From Catonia carolina (Eukaryota; Arthropoda; Insecta; Hemiptera; Achilidae): DNA of 64,000 nucleotides. Where the stretch lies: the NCBI GenBank assembly GCA_035578175.1, contig JAQMRL010000001.1:373357720-373421719 (forward strand), in the 5' to 3' direction. Below are positions 45,129-56,410 of this stretch, piece by piece (position 1 is the first letter of the stretch; every line of letters starts with the position of its first letter). The notes under the pieces were generated by a model that did no database searches, was not told where the DNA came from, and saw only the letters and a program-made list of their open reading frames with translations. The position numbers and the translations under genes are program-made.

Positions 45129-45326
45129 CTATAAAATTATTGCAGTACCAACTGGAATCAAGATTTTCAGATGAATCGCAACAATGCAAAGATCAACAAA
45201 TAAAAAATCACCACAAATAATTTGATCAATTGTATTTACAATAGGAGGATTGTCAGGATAAGTATCCCAGGCATGTACAATATGGTGTTTGTAAACAGCA
45301 CCAAAATTGAAAAACTGTTGCGTCAA
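45129..45326 (-). other. Unassigned open stretch, minus strand
   Basis: The frame reads TQQFFNFGAVYKHHIVHAWD, TYPDNPPIVNTIDQIICGDF then hydrophobic LFVDLCIVAIHLKILIPVGT. The composition looks protein-like, but I recognise no domain, and the start at 45326 is not supported. It could be a transposon remnant or a pseudo-exon. Confidence 0.3.
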
Positions 45327-46779
45327 TAGATTTGCCGTCTCATCAATTTTGGAATTTGGTATAATCTTACAATTGATTAGTTTTTGATAGAATGCATCAG
45401 GCTCTGATAGTTTGGAATCTTGAAAACACTGTCATTGCTATTGTGGTAATTAAGACTGCTTAACTGTCATCAGATGGGGTCTGGAAGTTCCAGAGCCCAG
45501 GGATTTCACATGCCCAGGAATCGCTTGTATTAATCCCACAAGCACCTTGGGTAATTCACAGAATAAATATAGTACAGCACTGGAGAAAAATAACTGCAGT
45601 TTAACATTGATACCAATTACAAATTAAAGCGTACTACTTGATAATCTACTTCATTGATAGAAAAATTAGTAATAAAACTCTCTTGAAAGTAGCCTGCCAG
45701 ATACATAATAAAGGTTTCAGTGTTTTAGCAAGTGTTTCCTGTCAATTATTTGGGTTTTACCCTAAATTATCAAAAATACATAGGTAATGTGAGGAAGGTA
45801 AATAGGTTTGAGCCAATATTTGAAAATATGCTCTGTAATTCGAACCAGAATGTTAGAAAGGATACTGGCAGCAGAAATGAGATTTGCGTCAAAGGGTTTT
45901 TCAGATTAGACAGGCTTCAGAATGAAGTTATTCAAGCAAATTTGAGAGTCCAAGCTCTGACTACTAAAATCAGTGAGTAGGTCTATAGAGAACATTCATA
46001 GTTTAAATTTATTGAATGAATGGGAACAGTCATTGAATGTTCAGTGACTTTTTCCCAGGAAGAATCCCCCTTGAAGCATTGAGGTACAAACCTGAGTTAA
46101 ATAGGGGTGTGGGTAGGCCTTTGAGGAGATGTTCAGAGTCAGTTTTTTGATCAGTGTGCACCAGAACAGTCATATTTAACTATCATATATGGTATGATAT
46201 ATGATTGTATGGAGTTAGTATAGGTATGGTAGAACAGGCATATGGTGGAAGAAGAACTTTTGTTAAGCTGTAAAAGTCTTTATAATTTACTATAAAAATT
46301 ATTGTTTAGGTAATTATATTTCAATGCATTGATGTCATATACAGTTTTATTGTTTTTTTTGTGAGTTTTATTGCATTTGTATTATTAATATTCATTTAAT
46401 TACTTGTGTTAACAACTGACGTTCAAAAGTTGTTACGTGTATTGAAGTTTATGACATGTTCTGTTATGAAATTTTTTATTACCAATTTAATTTTTTAAAC
46501 TTTTAATTAAACAGGTTAGCAAATTTTACACACAAGCACATGCATATGTATAATTAACATTTATATTAATTCCAGTAATTTCTTCATCACTCTTAAATAC
46601 TTTTTGTATTCTATAATCTGTTTTTGTATTAAAAAGTGTATCTTAATGTAGTGAATCTTATTTAACTCTTGTAGCTTGATTTTAAACATTTTCTGACAGT
46701 CTGTGTTAGGGTTTTCACCCTGAATTTGCCTAAGTAGTATAATGGATAATAAGTTGCCTTGAAAAATACTTTTGTTGGT

Positions 46780-47400
46780 GGACCAGTACGCATTTACCGG
46801 GGTCCGCATACAAGACCATACATTAATTTGTAAAAGCAATAACACGAATGCAAGGAAAGGAAAAACAGAGGAACACAAATAACATATGACATGACCGCTT
46901 GAACAACTAAATTAAATGTCACAAACATAAACATCCACTTACTTGTTACAAAACGAAATAGCGTGAAGTCCTTTATCGTAGCATGTGTCGAAAGTCCATG
47001 ATGGCCGGTGAAGAACACTTTAATAATAGTTACACATTTACAAAGTATACACAAACACAATATTATATATTAGCACGCATAAGCACAGTTGAATATTTAA
47101 GGCCTCGATTGGAAAACATTAGCAATTGCCAAGTACCTTGTCAGATACTTAGCCGAATACATAGCCTCAGTCTAAGGATGCGTCTGTCCGTGATGGATTC
47201 AGTTGCAAAAGTGGAGGAGTGAAACGGATATGGGTTAGCAGATGGAAGGGGAAGGATCACAGAGATTAAGGAAGTGAGATACAGTAGGCCAATATCACAA
47301 GCAGTAAAATTCAAATACGAGCAGAATAAGCCTCAGCGGCGCGAAGTATTTAAACATTAACTAGCGTGGTAAACAAAAACGTAATACCCCAGATGAAATG
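46780..47400. other. GC-richer insert of unknown nature in F-box intron 2
   Basis: The base composition and lack of poly-T runs differ from the surrounding intron, suggesting a mobile-element insert. No domain, terminal repeats or LTR ends could be confirmed. Confidence 0.35.
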
Positions 47401-47898
47401 GCCTTAACAGTCTGTATTCCAAGACTATTTACCTACCTGTACAAGATTTGTACAGGTTTGACAGAACTATGAATTCATTGGTTATTTCTCAGTGCATAAT
47501 CTCACGCATTCCCACCTTTTTTTGGTGTCTTTAAATCTGTTGCTGTTATTTTCAAAGCAAATAAAATCATGTATATAAATAAATTCAATATCAATAAAAT
47601 CTATGTAAAAAATGTAATGAAGAAAACCAAAATTAAAAAATGAACCAATGAATTAATCAATAAACAAAGAACAAACAAAAAATATTCAAAAAATATATTG
47701 TAAGAAAAGAAAACTTGTACTAAACAAAAATAGTATTAAATTATTTAATAAAACAATGGCTATAATGTTGATAAATATTTAACCTCTACTTTTTCATTTC
47801 CATTGTCTTTATCAAGAGAAGTCATCGAAATTGTAACTTTTCTATAAAATTCTGGAATTGATTTTGTTATTTTATGTTAGGCTTATGTTATCTACTAC

Positions 47899-47923
47899 TA
47901 TTATTATTATTATTATTATTATT
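47899..47923. repeat. (ATT)n microsatellite
   Basis: A run of ATT trinucleotides. Confidence 0.85.
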
Positions 47924-48204
47924 GTTTTTTTATAAAGAAAGTTACCTGAACTGTATAAATTTTCTTTAAAATATCACTCCATTTGTACGGGGCACAGCTC
48001 CAGAAACAAACAAATAAATAAATTTAAAAAAGTTATCCCCATTTACTTCAAATTTGGAATCCTGCCGAGTAGGATGTTGTTAATTTTGAAAATAAATGTT
48101 ATAGTTTATACTATGTATTTATTTATTTCACAAAATATTACAAATAAGAGAAACAGGTAAAGCCCAATACTGTTCTCTTAAAACATGCACAATACATAAA
48201 CAAG

Positions 48205-48330
48205 CTTATATTTTATCAAACATCCCATGTAGGATTATCAACAGCCGTATTATTTAAAATTAAAATATATATATATTTTTAACCACCAGAATACCGTAAC
48301 AGAAAACACTTATCATTGTTTATAGTACTT
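48205..48330. repeat. Partial copy of the fold-back repeat at 49890
   Basis: TTTTATCAAACATCCCAT, AACAGCCGTATTAT and AAAATATATATATATTTTTAA followed by ACCACCAGAATACCGTAACA match the left arm of 49890-50130 with changes. Confidence 0.6.
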
Positions 48331-48437
48331 TCAAGTATCTTGTACATGTCTTCAGTAAATTAAAATTTTGTAATATAATTGTATAAAATTGTATGTACTA
48401 TAATTTTATAACCGTGTGTAATGTTATATTTTTCCAG

Positions 48438-48592
48438 ATTTTGAGTGTAGATTATGATAATGTGAACAATGATATGCTTTCTATATTAAGCAGATTAGGT
48501 AGTCTTCAGAGATTAATAATACATGTTCATGGTATTTTCGAAGGACATCCAGGTACCTCAAATGACACTTGGGAATTATTTACTAGACAAAA
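48438..48592 (+). CDS. FBXO33: F-box protein (FBXO33-like), coding exon 3
   Basis: It reads ILSVDYDNVNNDMLSILSRL, GSLQRLIIHVHGIFEGHPGT then SNDTWELFTRQ. The LxxLxI.VH block followed by W..L is shared with FBXO33. The acceptor is TTTTTCCAG; the donor GTATGT follows base 48592, leaving AA. Confidence 0.87.
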
Positions 48593-49057
48593 GTATGTAT
48601 TCATTTTGTACTATAAAAATAATTGTTGTATTATTGATCATGGTTTATTTAACTGTTATGACAGATTTAATGTGTTATTTCTGGACCCTAGCCCAGTAGT
48701 CTAGCATGCTACTACTAGAGGGTAGTGATTTACTGATTTTATTGATTAGTTGAAACTCAAAAATGTTGAATATGTTTGAGTGAAGCTGTTCTCATATTGT
48801 CCGGCATTTTCATTACTAGTGGTAACAATAAATGCGTTAATGAGCTACAAGATGTTTTATGTTATTCACACAGTTTTATGTTACAGCAAACACGTCGGCA
48901 TATTGTAATGTAATATTCCTTATAATTTTAGTTTGTTTTATTTGTACGATGTACGTAGAAAATTTGCAGTTAATGAAAACATCTAATTCTATTTAAGAAT
49001 AGTATTGTCTCTAGGTTTTCTTAAGTATAATTCTCACATTTGAGAAGTGGTACCTGC

Positions 49058-49190
49058 ATTGAAAAAATTAATATATTATATATTATAGAAAAAACCATCA
49101 AATGCATAACTAGATAACTCTCTCAATTGAAAAACTAAATATATTATATAATATAGAAAAAGCCACCAAATGCACAACTAGATAACTCTA
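49058..49190. repeat. Tandem duplication, ~68-bp unit
   Basis: Two adjacent units share AATATATTATATA, AAATGCA and ACTAGATAACTCT (49058-49123 and 49124-49190). It lies just upstream of the poly-C repeat copy B. Confidence 0.7.
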
Positions 49191-49215
49191 AAAAAATCAC
49201 CTGATTAAAAAAGTC

Positions 49216-49363
49216 AATGTAGTCTAGTCAACCTGTGTCGTGAAATACCCGATAGAGCAAAAAAATAGTATAAAGCTAATTTTTTCCCCATCGATTACTA
49301 TAGTTTAGATAAGTGTACTGCCAAAAGTCCCCACCCCTACCCCCCTTGCGACCCCCCCCCCCC
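49216..49363 (+). repeat. Interspersed repeat ending in poly-C, copy B
   Basis: It shares AATAGTATAAAGCTAATTTTT, ATTACTATAGTTTAGAT and AAAGTCCCCACCCC with 19880-20026 and ends in twelve C's (49352-49363). Confidence 0.75.
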
Positions 49364-49889
49364 AAAGTTACAAATTGCTAGGGTTTCGTAAATCGCGTTT
49401 ATCTCAAAAACTAAACAAGGATTGGATTAATTTTTTTTTGTTGTCTTTCTTATAATATTTCCTACAATATGTTCTTTTATTTTTTATCGTATCTTTTACC
49501 GATCGGTAGTTATTCATAAAAAAGCTGATAAAACATTATAAATTTAATTACGTAATTTTACTTTTTGGTTTACAACCATTTACACTTACATTTTACACAA
49601 AAATGTTTCAAACAAAACTTTTAATCTTTTTTAAGATCTATAAAATGACATATAACCGTACTTACTTTATTGTAGTAATATGGCGAAACCAGCCGCTGCA
49701 ATGTAGAGTGCTCAGTTGTGGCGGCGTTTGGTGATAGAAGGTCGAGGGCCTTAATAAATATAGAATAATAGGTCCTTATGAATATCATGTATCATGATAA
49801 AAAATATCATCAGTTGTAATAATATAAATATATTACTGCCGGGTCACCTTTTTGTTGTAATGATGATACCAAAAATGACATTAAGCAGA

Positions 49890-50130
49890 ATAGTTATTTT
49901 ATCAAACATCCCATACAGGTATTTTTAACAGCCATATTATTTTGATAATCAAAATATATTGTATTCTTCAAACCTCCAGTAATATGGTAAACAATAAATA
50001 ATTAACAATTATAGCAATTTTATGCATAAAATGCACAAAAGCGGTAAAATTGGTAAGTGTTTACTGTTTGCCGTATTAATGGTGGTATGAAGAATAATAT
50101 ATTTTGATTAAGCAGAATAGATAACTATGT
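49890..50130. mobile_element. Fold-back repeat
   Basis: Inverted arms: AATCAAAATATATTGTATTC with CAAACCTCCAGTAATATGG and TAAACAATAAATAATTAAC on the left (from about 49958), against GTTTACTGTTTGCCGTATTA, ATGGTGGTATGAAGAATAAT and ATATTTTGATTAAGCAGAAT on the right (to 50120). ATTAAGCAGAATAG occurs near both ends. No coding. Confidence 0.65.
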
Positions 50131-50415
50131 TACATTTTTACTTACCTAAGAGTTCATAATTTTCAATGTTTTTCCGTTAGCTTATTAATTTATATTCCAT
50201 GTTGGATTTGGGATGTTGAACTGATTTTCGAGTTCTGAGAAAGTTAAATGTAAACTTGATCTGTGGTAGTGATTTCAAATATTTTAATTTTCAATACTTT
50301 TAAATTAACTACAACAGCAACAGTGATTCAAGATACAATTTTTTTTGAAATTGTATTTTTCTGGATGGACATCTAACTCTAGTGATAAGTTTGTGATTTA
50401 TACATACATAATAAC

Positions 50416-50755
50416 CTACAGTTGAGCCGTTCTTAGTTTGCTCCTACTGTCAACAAACAAAAGCCACCTACTACAGAGTGCACGCTAGAGTCTGCGACTT
50501 TACGGATGTTGGATTCCTATTAAGTTAACTATTTTTTAAATTATAAGTACTTACTAAAAACATCAGTCATGATATGATGTAGGCCTAACAATTTCATTTA
50601 GAAAAATACTTTTAAAAGTATTTTTTATTTAAATACTTTTGAAAGCATTTGTTGTTACTTTTTAATCAGCGTGTACTCATTTTGATACAATGCGCATGCT
50701 TAGTGACGTCATTATTTGTTTACATTAGGAGCAAACTAAGAGAGGCTGGACTTTA
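50416..50755 (-). mobile_element. ~340-bp MITE, copy 2 (inverted relative to copy 1)
   Basis: It matches the reverse complement of 30757-31092 throughout (for example GGATGTTGGATTCCTATTAA, AACATCAGTCATGATATGAT, AGGCCTAACAATTTCATTTA), with the same inverted ends. It ends 77 bp before F-box exon 4. Confidence 0.85.
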
Positions 50756-50832
50756 GTATATAATCTAGTTCATGTTTTGTTACACTGATGCGTAGTAAGA
50801 AGTATTATTAAATTTTTTTGTGTTTTATTTAG

Positions 50833-50953
50833 TCCTAAATGTGAATTACGCCTCAATTTAATTCATTCGTATGACGGAGTTGAAGTATTGCAATCAAAAA
50901 TATTGAAAGCTTCTATGCCTCTTACTCACCTCAGGGTATTCTTTTGTGAACAG
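50833..50953 (+). CDS. FBXO33: F-box protein (FBXO33-like), coding exon 4
   Basis: AA carried over plus T gives Asn, then PKCELRLNLIHSYDGVEVLQ, SKILKASMPLTHLRVFFCEQ. This corresponds to the FBXO33/39 block with L-V---F...L..IL...PL. The acceptor is TTTATTTAG; the donor GTATGT follows base 50953 in phase 0. Confidence 0.88.
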
Positions 50954-51206
50954 GTATGTAATTAGTTTAGTAGTGTAGTAATCAGTTTATAGTTTGTGTA
51001 TCCGGTTTTTTTAATGTGTCATTTAGGTCAACTTTGTACCACTGAAATGAAATGAGTGTTTCATTTCTCTCCTAATATTTCTTCATGCTGTTAGGTATTT
51101 TAATCTTTCTTTCTTTAGATAACATTCTCTTTCTTCTATGGGTTGGTCTTTTTTTTCTTAGAATCCTGTAAAGCTATTTGTCTTTTTCCTAAACTTGTCA
51201 TTTCCT

Positions 51207-51370
51207 GGGCTGCCCCGTGGTATAGTAGTCAGTGCAATTGGCTTCTATGCTAGGGTTCCCATTGCAATTACTGGTCAGGTGTGGCATTTTCTAATCGATC
51301 ATTTTCATCTATCTCTCTTCATTGTCTGCAATAATGTGCAAAACTGTTTGATATAAAACTAACAAAAATT
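51207..51370 (+). repeat. tRNA-derived SINE
   Basis: It has an A box (CCCGTGGTATAGTAGTCAGT), a diverged B box (GGGTTCCCATTGCAATTACT), then GGTGTGGCATTTTCTAATCG, TTCATCTATCTCTCTTCATT and GATATAAAACTAACAAAAA. The body matches 56262-56410. Confidence 0.75.
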
Positions 51371-52219
51371 TTTTGTTGAATTTTTTTCTATTAAGCCTAT
51401 CGTCTCCTGAAATAACTTTCAATTTTGAAACTGTTGAATTTTTCAAATATGTGTTTGGTTAGTCAGTATCATCCTCAGTATGTCTGCAAAACATGACTTT
51501 TCTTCTGGATCATATCTATAACTCTTCTGACTGAATGTTTATATAGTTTTCATTATTCTTTATCCGTATAAAGGAATAATGTGTTGTTTATTGATAAAAA
51601 ATTAAATATTTGAGATTTATGTTAATGATTTTAAGTACGGATAACATGATTGTTAATTAGTTTGTCATTTTAATTTATTTTTTTTGTAGCACCTGGAATG
51701 GGTTAAGTTACTTTCCTTATCTAAGAAATTTTATCATAAACATTTTAAAATTCAGCCAACTTAGCTATTTCAAAATGTAGCTGCTATTTTTAAATGATTT
51801 TCTTTTACGTTTGATTGTTTTGGCAGTTGTCAAAACAAAATGAGATGAAAATTGTATTCATCTTGGGTAAGCTTAATACCCTTTAAATTTTCTCAGTTAT
51901 GGCATTATTAATAAAGGTGTCTGTGATCAGATATATTTTGTGGAATTTTATACATATTAGTTTAAGTAAATCTTCAGGAAAGTAAATTGATACTTATAGT
52001 TTATTGTCGTAAGATTTTATAAAGGAAAAGAAATTGTCTGAAATTTGAATAAAATAAATTATAAAGAATTTTGGACTGAAGATCTTTAAAACTCTTTGCT
52101 ATTGTCGTGACATTCTGTCACCCAATCTGAACATTCTCCTCTAATAAGTTTTTACTAGGTATTTGTAAAATCAATTTTATGGTATAAATTTGTAATAATT
52201 TTTATTTTATTTTTTACAG

Positions 52220-52415
52220 TTAAATATCGATGCTGTTCATTATTTATATATGTTTAAAAAGACGCTTAAATCCATTTGGTGGGTTGATTCTTTCAATTCT
52301 TCTTCCAACTGTGTTCTAATTGAGCCAAGTCACCATGAAGACATATTTTTAAATATGAATCCATTTGTCATGTGTTCTTGGCTATGCAAAAAGTTACAAG
52401 AGATCGTCTTAATGG
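52220..52415 (+). CDS. FBXO33: F-box protein (FBXO33-like), coding exon 5
   Basis: It reads LNIDAVHYLYMFKKTLKSIW, WVDSFNSSSNCVLIEPSHHE, DIFLNMNPFVMCSWLCKKLQ and EIVLMG. The NPFVM-SW-CKKL block aligns with the NEDPLVLLAWRCTKL-type block of FBXO33. The acceptor is TTTTTTACAG; the donor GTATTT follows base 52415, one base over. Confidence 0.88.
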
Positions 52416-52569
52416 GTATTTTTTTCTATTTTTATTTTCAGCTATTTTAATTATGTTTAATATTTTAATTTCAGTATGCATGAAGTTATTATTAAACATC
52501 CTTAAACTATTAATACATTTTTACTTTATTTTTATATTGAATTATTTAGTGAAAGCTGTAAAATTTCAG

Positions 52570-52704
52570 ATATTATTAAAATATCAGGAAATGGAGGCCC
52601 AATTTTTCACACGTATAAACGATGTATTGAACTAAAACTCACTGGAAGACCAATCTTCTGTTTAAGCCGAAGGTCTGAAGATGAAGACCACGTGAAGGTA
52701 AAAG
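52570..52704 (+). CDS. Candidate alternative (cassette) exon of the F-box gene
   Basis: Between exons 5 and 6 lies an acceptor-like AAATTTCAG and, 135 nt later, a GTATTT donor. Entry and exit phases are both 1, so the stretch can be included or skipped without changing frame. Included, it adds 45 residues containing ISGNGGPIFHTYKRCIELKL and TGRPIFCLSRRSEDEDHVK. Skipping it joins LMG to YKIHSDDV, which aligns without a gap to FBXO33, so the skipped form is taken as the main one. It could also be a chance frame in repeat DNA. Confidence 0.35.
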
Positions 52705-53400
52705 GTATTTGAGGGTAACTAATGGAAGATAGGATAAGCAATTACTCTGGTCAAGAGTAATACGTAATGATACATTAATGCTCACAAAACAAGAGTAAAC
52801 TACAAGTAAATAACAATGCTTTGGTAATTACCAAACAGGAGTTCAAACAGCACATTAGTAGAACATACGAGATATCACTTAAAGGCTGACAGTCCATGCG
52901 GTTGAAATGAGTACCGGTAGTGTGTTTTTAGGCTAGTACCACTGAATACTTGACAGTACTACAAACAATTACTGAAGTGATCACTACAAGACACTATATG
53001 ACAATACGAGATGAATTATAACAAACTAACTCAATAACTTAAGATGAGGTAATGAGTATATGACATTACATAGTATCTAACAAAGCCAATACTTGTAGCT
53101 ATCTTGACTTTTGCGAGTGGAACGTTACAAGAGGTGACAGAATCAAAAGCAGAGAGAAAACCGTGAGGGAATGAACTAGGAACAAGGGGATGTCAGGAGA
53201 AAACTGAAACAGTGGGGTTGAAAAGAAACATGTAGTGACCCAATTGGGCAATTGAAAGCTGGCTACTTAATTGACAGAATTTATTGATGATTTTATGCTA
53301 GATCATACATAGAGGAACCGACATAGTGAATAATGAGACAACATTGGGCACGACATCTTGAAATCAATTAGTAAATTTACCAGTAACATTTTAAAATAGC
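52705..53400. other. Intron sequence, nature unclear
   Basis: Less poly-T-rich than its surroundings, with no recognised domain or element ends. Possibly the body of an old transposon. Confidence 0.35.
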
Positions 53401-53824
53401 CTTCTACATTTATTTTTAATTAAAAGATTGAAGATAAATTAAAAATTTCTTGTTTTCTCGAACTAAAGCTATGGTGGCAAACTGAATTTTTTTGTATTTT
53501 TATTATTTAATGGACTAAATGAATTTCAGCAACTCAAAAGTATTTTGCTAGTATTCCTAAAATTCATTAGCAGGTACTGTAAAGCAATGTTCAATATACA
53601 ATGTTAGAAATCTTCCTTGGTTAAATGTCTTCATGCAAATGAAGATAATATGTAAAATATGAAGATAGTTAGTAAATTTATGATTAATTTTATAAAATTA
53701 TTGTATTTTAATGTATTTCTATTAAATTTAGTCTGTTCACTTATAAAAATATTTATTATATAATTTTATGTACCAATAATATTGTTTTACATTGAAGTGT
53801 TTAAAATAGATAAATCTGTTTCAG

Positions 53825-53946
53825 GTTATAAAATACATTCAGATGATGTGTATGGAATAACGAAACTACGAATGGAAGGATTAAAGAATTTGCAGTTAGC
53901 TGCTTCTGATATATTATGCAGTGATACTTTACATAAATTGCAACGA
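53825..53946 (+). CDS. FBXO33: F-box protein (FBXO33-like), coding exon 6
   Basis: One base from exon 5 plus GT gives Gly, then YKIHSDDVYGITKLRMEGLK, NLQLAASDILCSDTLHKLQR. Joined to exon 5 it reproduces the HGY..W..N-IAIARLRG--LK-L-V block of FBXO33. The acceptor is CTGTTTCAG; the donor GTAAGT follows base 53946 in phase 0. Confidence 0.88.
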
Positions 53947-54000
53947 GTAAGTACAATAATTGTTTAAAAATAAATCTTTATAATGCATCCTGCAGTTTGA

Positions 54001-54326
54001 AATTATTTCTATTTCATATAATGAATTAATATAATTATTTCACCAACCTTCTTTTTAAACTGTGTCACCTTTATTTTTATTCTTACTTACACGTGTTTCG
54101 GTGGATCCACCATCATTAGAGTAAATAAGAAATTGAAACCAAAAGAAAATTTTTTATCTCACTTATTTAAAATTTACAGAAGATGATACATCTTCAGTCA
54201 TTTGTATAAAATGATGGTGGATCCACCGAAACACGTGTAAGTAAGAATAAAAATAAAGGTGACGCAGTTTAAAAAGAAGGTTGGTGAAATAATTATATTA
54301 ATTCATTATATGAAATAGAAATAATT
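54001..54326. mobile_element. Near-perfect hairpin element with 117-bp arms
   Basis: Positions 54001-54117 and 54210-54326 are reverse complements with one mismatch that I could find (TGTGTC against GCGTC). Each arm contains the 12-bp palindrome GGTGGATCCACC. The 92-bp loop contains GAAGATGATACATCTTC. The family is shared with 32178-32500. No coding sequence. Confidence 0.88.
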
Positions 54327-54687
54327 GTTTAATTTGTAATTTTTTTCAACCTTTAACAAACTACATAATTTGTTTCCTTTCGTATAGTTAATTGTGTGAT
54401 TTTATAGATTTCATTCTATAACTTCTGCAGAATTAATATTGGAGTATGCTTGGATATTTAAAAAAAATTAAGTGTTTTGAATTTTCTGTTTTTCTCATTA
54501 TCAAGTACTTAATTAGTAAGTAGCCATCTGTATTGTGTGGGTATTTATACACACACAATACAATAATATTAATAACTGTATGTTTTATGACAACTTTAGC
54601 CCAAATCTGTTTAAAGTAGTGGGTTTGAACATAAATAGTAATTATTATTATTATTAATGTAAATGTTCATAGTGAGCGTTATAATAT

Positions 54688-55136
54688 TGTAACACATCGC
54701 TAAGGTCCGTTTCGGGATCTAGGTAATTAAATAATTAATACACTAAAGTTTACAAATACAAATATTTATTACAACTAAAAGATTTACAAAATAAACTAAT
54801 TATAATGGAGTAATACAATAAGTAACTTAAATAATTTACTTAGCACTACATACAAAAGATAATATAACAAAAGTTAACCACTACAATGCTCGGATATGTA
54901 ACCTATACTACGCACCGTTAGCCACTCAATAAACACTCGTCAAAGATCAAACAGATACTGACTAACTGACCACCTCGGGGGTTTCTTTATATAGTGGATC
55001 AAAACAAAAGATAATTCTAGCAAAACAGAGAAATTCGATACAAATAATAAAATACAAAAAACCCTTTTTACTGGAAAAGCCTTAATTATTGTAAACAAGC
55101 AAATAGATCTATTGTAAATAGAATAAAGGTGTTACA
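54688..55136 (-). mobile_element. Probable solo LTR, minus strand
   Basis: Reversed, the segment starts TGTAACACC and ends GTGTTACA, the TG...CA ends with an 8-bp inverted repeat typical of LTRs. In the same direction a TATA-like CACTATATAAAGAAACC lies at about 54985-55000 and an AATAAA near 54768, in the order expected for U3-R-U5. A clear target duplication was not seen and no internal retroelement genes adjoin it. Confidence 0.6.
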
Positions 55137-55491
55137 GGTAATCAACCGACCCTTTCATAAATGGTTGTACAACAATAACCCTCCCTTATCATACACGATA
55201 GTGTGGTCCTTTTAAATAACCTTTATGAATAGGTATACTTTTATAGCTAACCCTATTGTTACTTTTTCATTCTATTATCTACTCTTTACCATTTTATGAA
55301 TGAAAAACTAGAAACTTGTTGAACCATATTCATCTTCGATATTGTCACAATATTTAGCTACAATTTTGTAATAGCTCCTGATTACTTGAGGTGTTTGCTA
55401 TTTATGTACTTTCAGTCCCAGTCACCTTGGATAACTGAACTTGCACTACTTCAATAGGATTACTTAACTTCTTGTCCTAGATTTGACCAGC

Positions 55492-55650
55492 CTGTTATTA
55501 AAGTGGTCAGGGGACTAACTTCTATGCTGGGGTGCCCCGGCTGTAATTTCTGATCACAGTCTGGAAATTTTTTCATCTGTCAATCTTCACTCTTTGAGTT
55601 AACGCTATGTTGAAAACATTCCACCATAAAACTACAACTTTCTTTGGATT
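55492..55650 (+). repeat. tRNA-derived SINE, diverged
   Basis: It contains AAAGTGGTCAGGGGACTAAC, TTCTATGCTGGGGTGCCCCG, TCTGGAAATTTTTTCATCTG and GTTGAAAACATTCCACCATA, matching the order in other copies. The B box is degenerate. Confidence 0.6.
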
Positions 55651-56261
55651 AGATACAATGTTTTCTAAAATTAGTAGATATGTTAAGCAATATTGTAGTA
55701 GTAATGGTATCGAGTTTATTTTAGATAACTTATGTCTCATCTAAAATGAGGAGGGGTTTAAAGTATTAAACGCTTCAATATTCATTTAATTTATTAGAGT
55801 TCTAGAAACTATAAAAAGGAGCCCATGGTCTTTCTTAAGTTTCTGTTATTAAATTATAGCCTGCATTGGGTTTTCCATCTTTTTGTTTATATTATGTCGT
55901 CACCGGCACATTTTTTAATTAATCACTGTAATGCTTTTGACTCGACCATAAAATGTAGAAAATTCTACAGCTCCTGGAAATAAGTGAAGCAATTGCGGAC
56001 TCAATATCCTCTGTCACCGAATTAGAGAAGGTGTTATTTCTAAGAGATAAGTTTTCAACTCGCTAACTAATAGGAGTTGGTACTAATATATTTATAGTAA
56101 GAAGGCCACCTCAAAAATTATGAAGATGAGTGAATTCAGCTTACATTGGTGTTATGGGTTGTGGACTCCAATGAAAACATTTCAACACTTCTGAGAGAGA
56201 AGATGATATTTCTGCTGAATAATACTATAGCCATCACTATGTCAGTCATCATCATCACAGC

Positions 56262-56410
56262 TTTAGTATAGTGATCAGCAAAACTAGCTCCTATTCTTAT
56301 GGTCCCAGGTTTGATTCCCAATTTGATAATTTTTTCACTTATTTTCATCTATCTCCCTTAACCATCTGCCTTTATGTACATAACAATTTGATGTGAAACA
56401 AAAATGAAAC
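56262..56410 (+). repeat. tRNA-derived SINE
   Basis: A box GCTTTAGTATAGTGATCAGC, B box CCAGGTTTGATTCCCAATTT, body TTTTCATCTATCTCCCTTAA and GATGTGAAACAAAAATGAAA. Confidence 0.75.

Noticed and set aside
46780..47400. LTR or LINE identity for the GC-richer segment
   Set aside because: No TG...CA ends, target duplication or coding motif could be found, so only an unclassified insert is reported.
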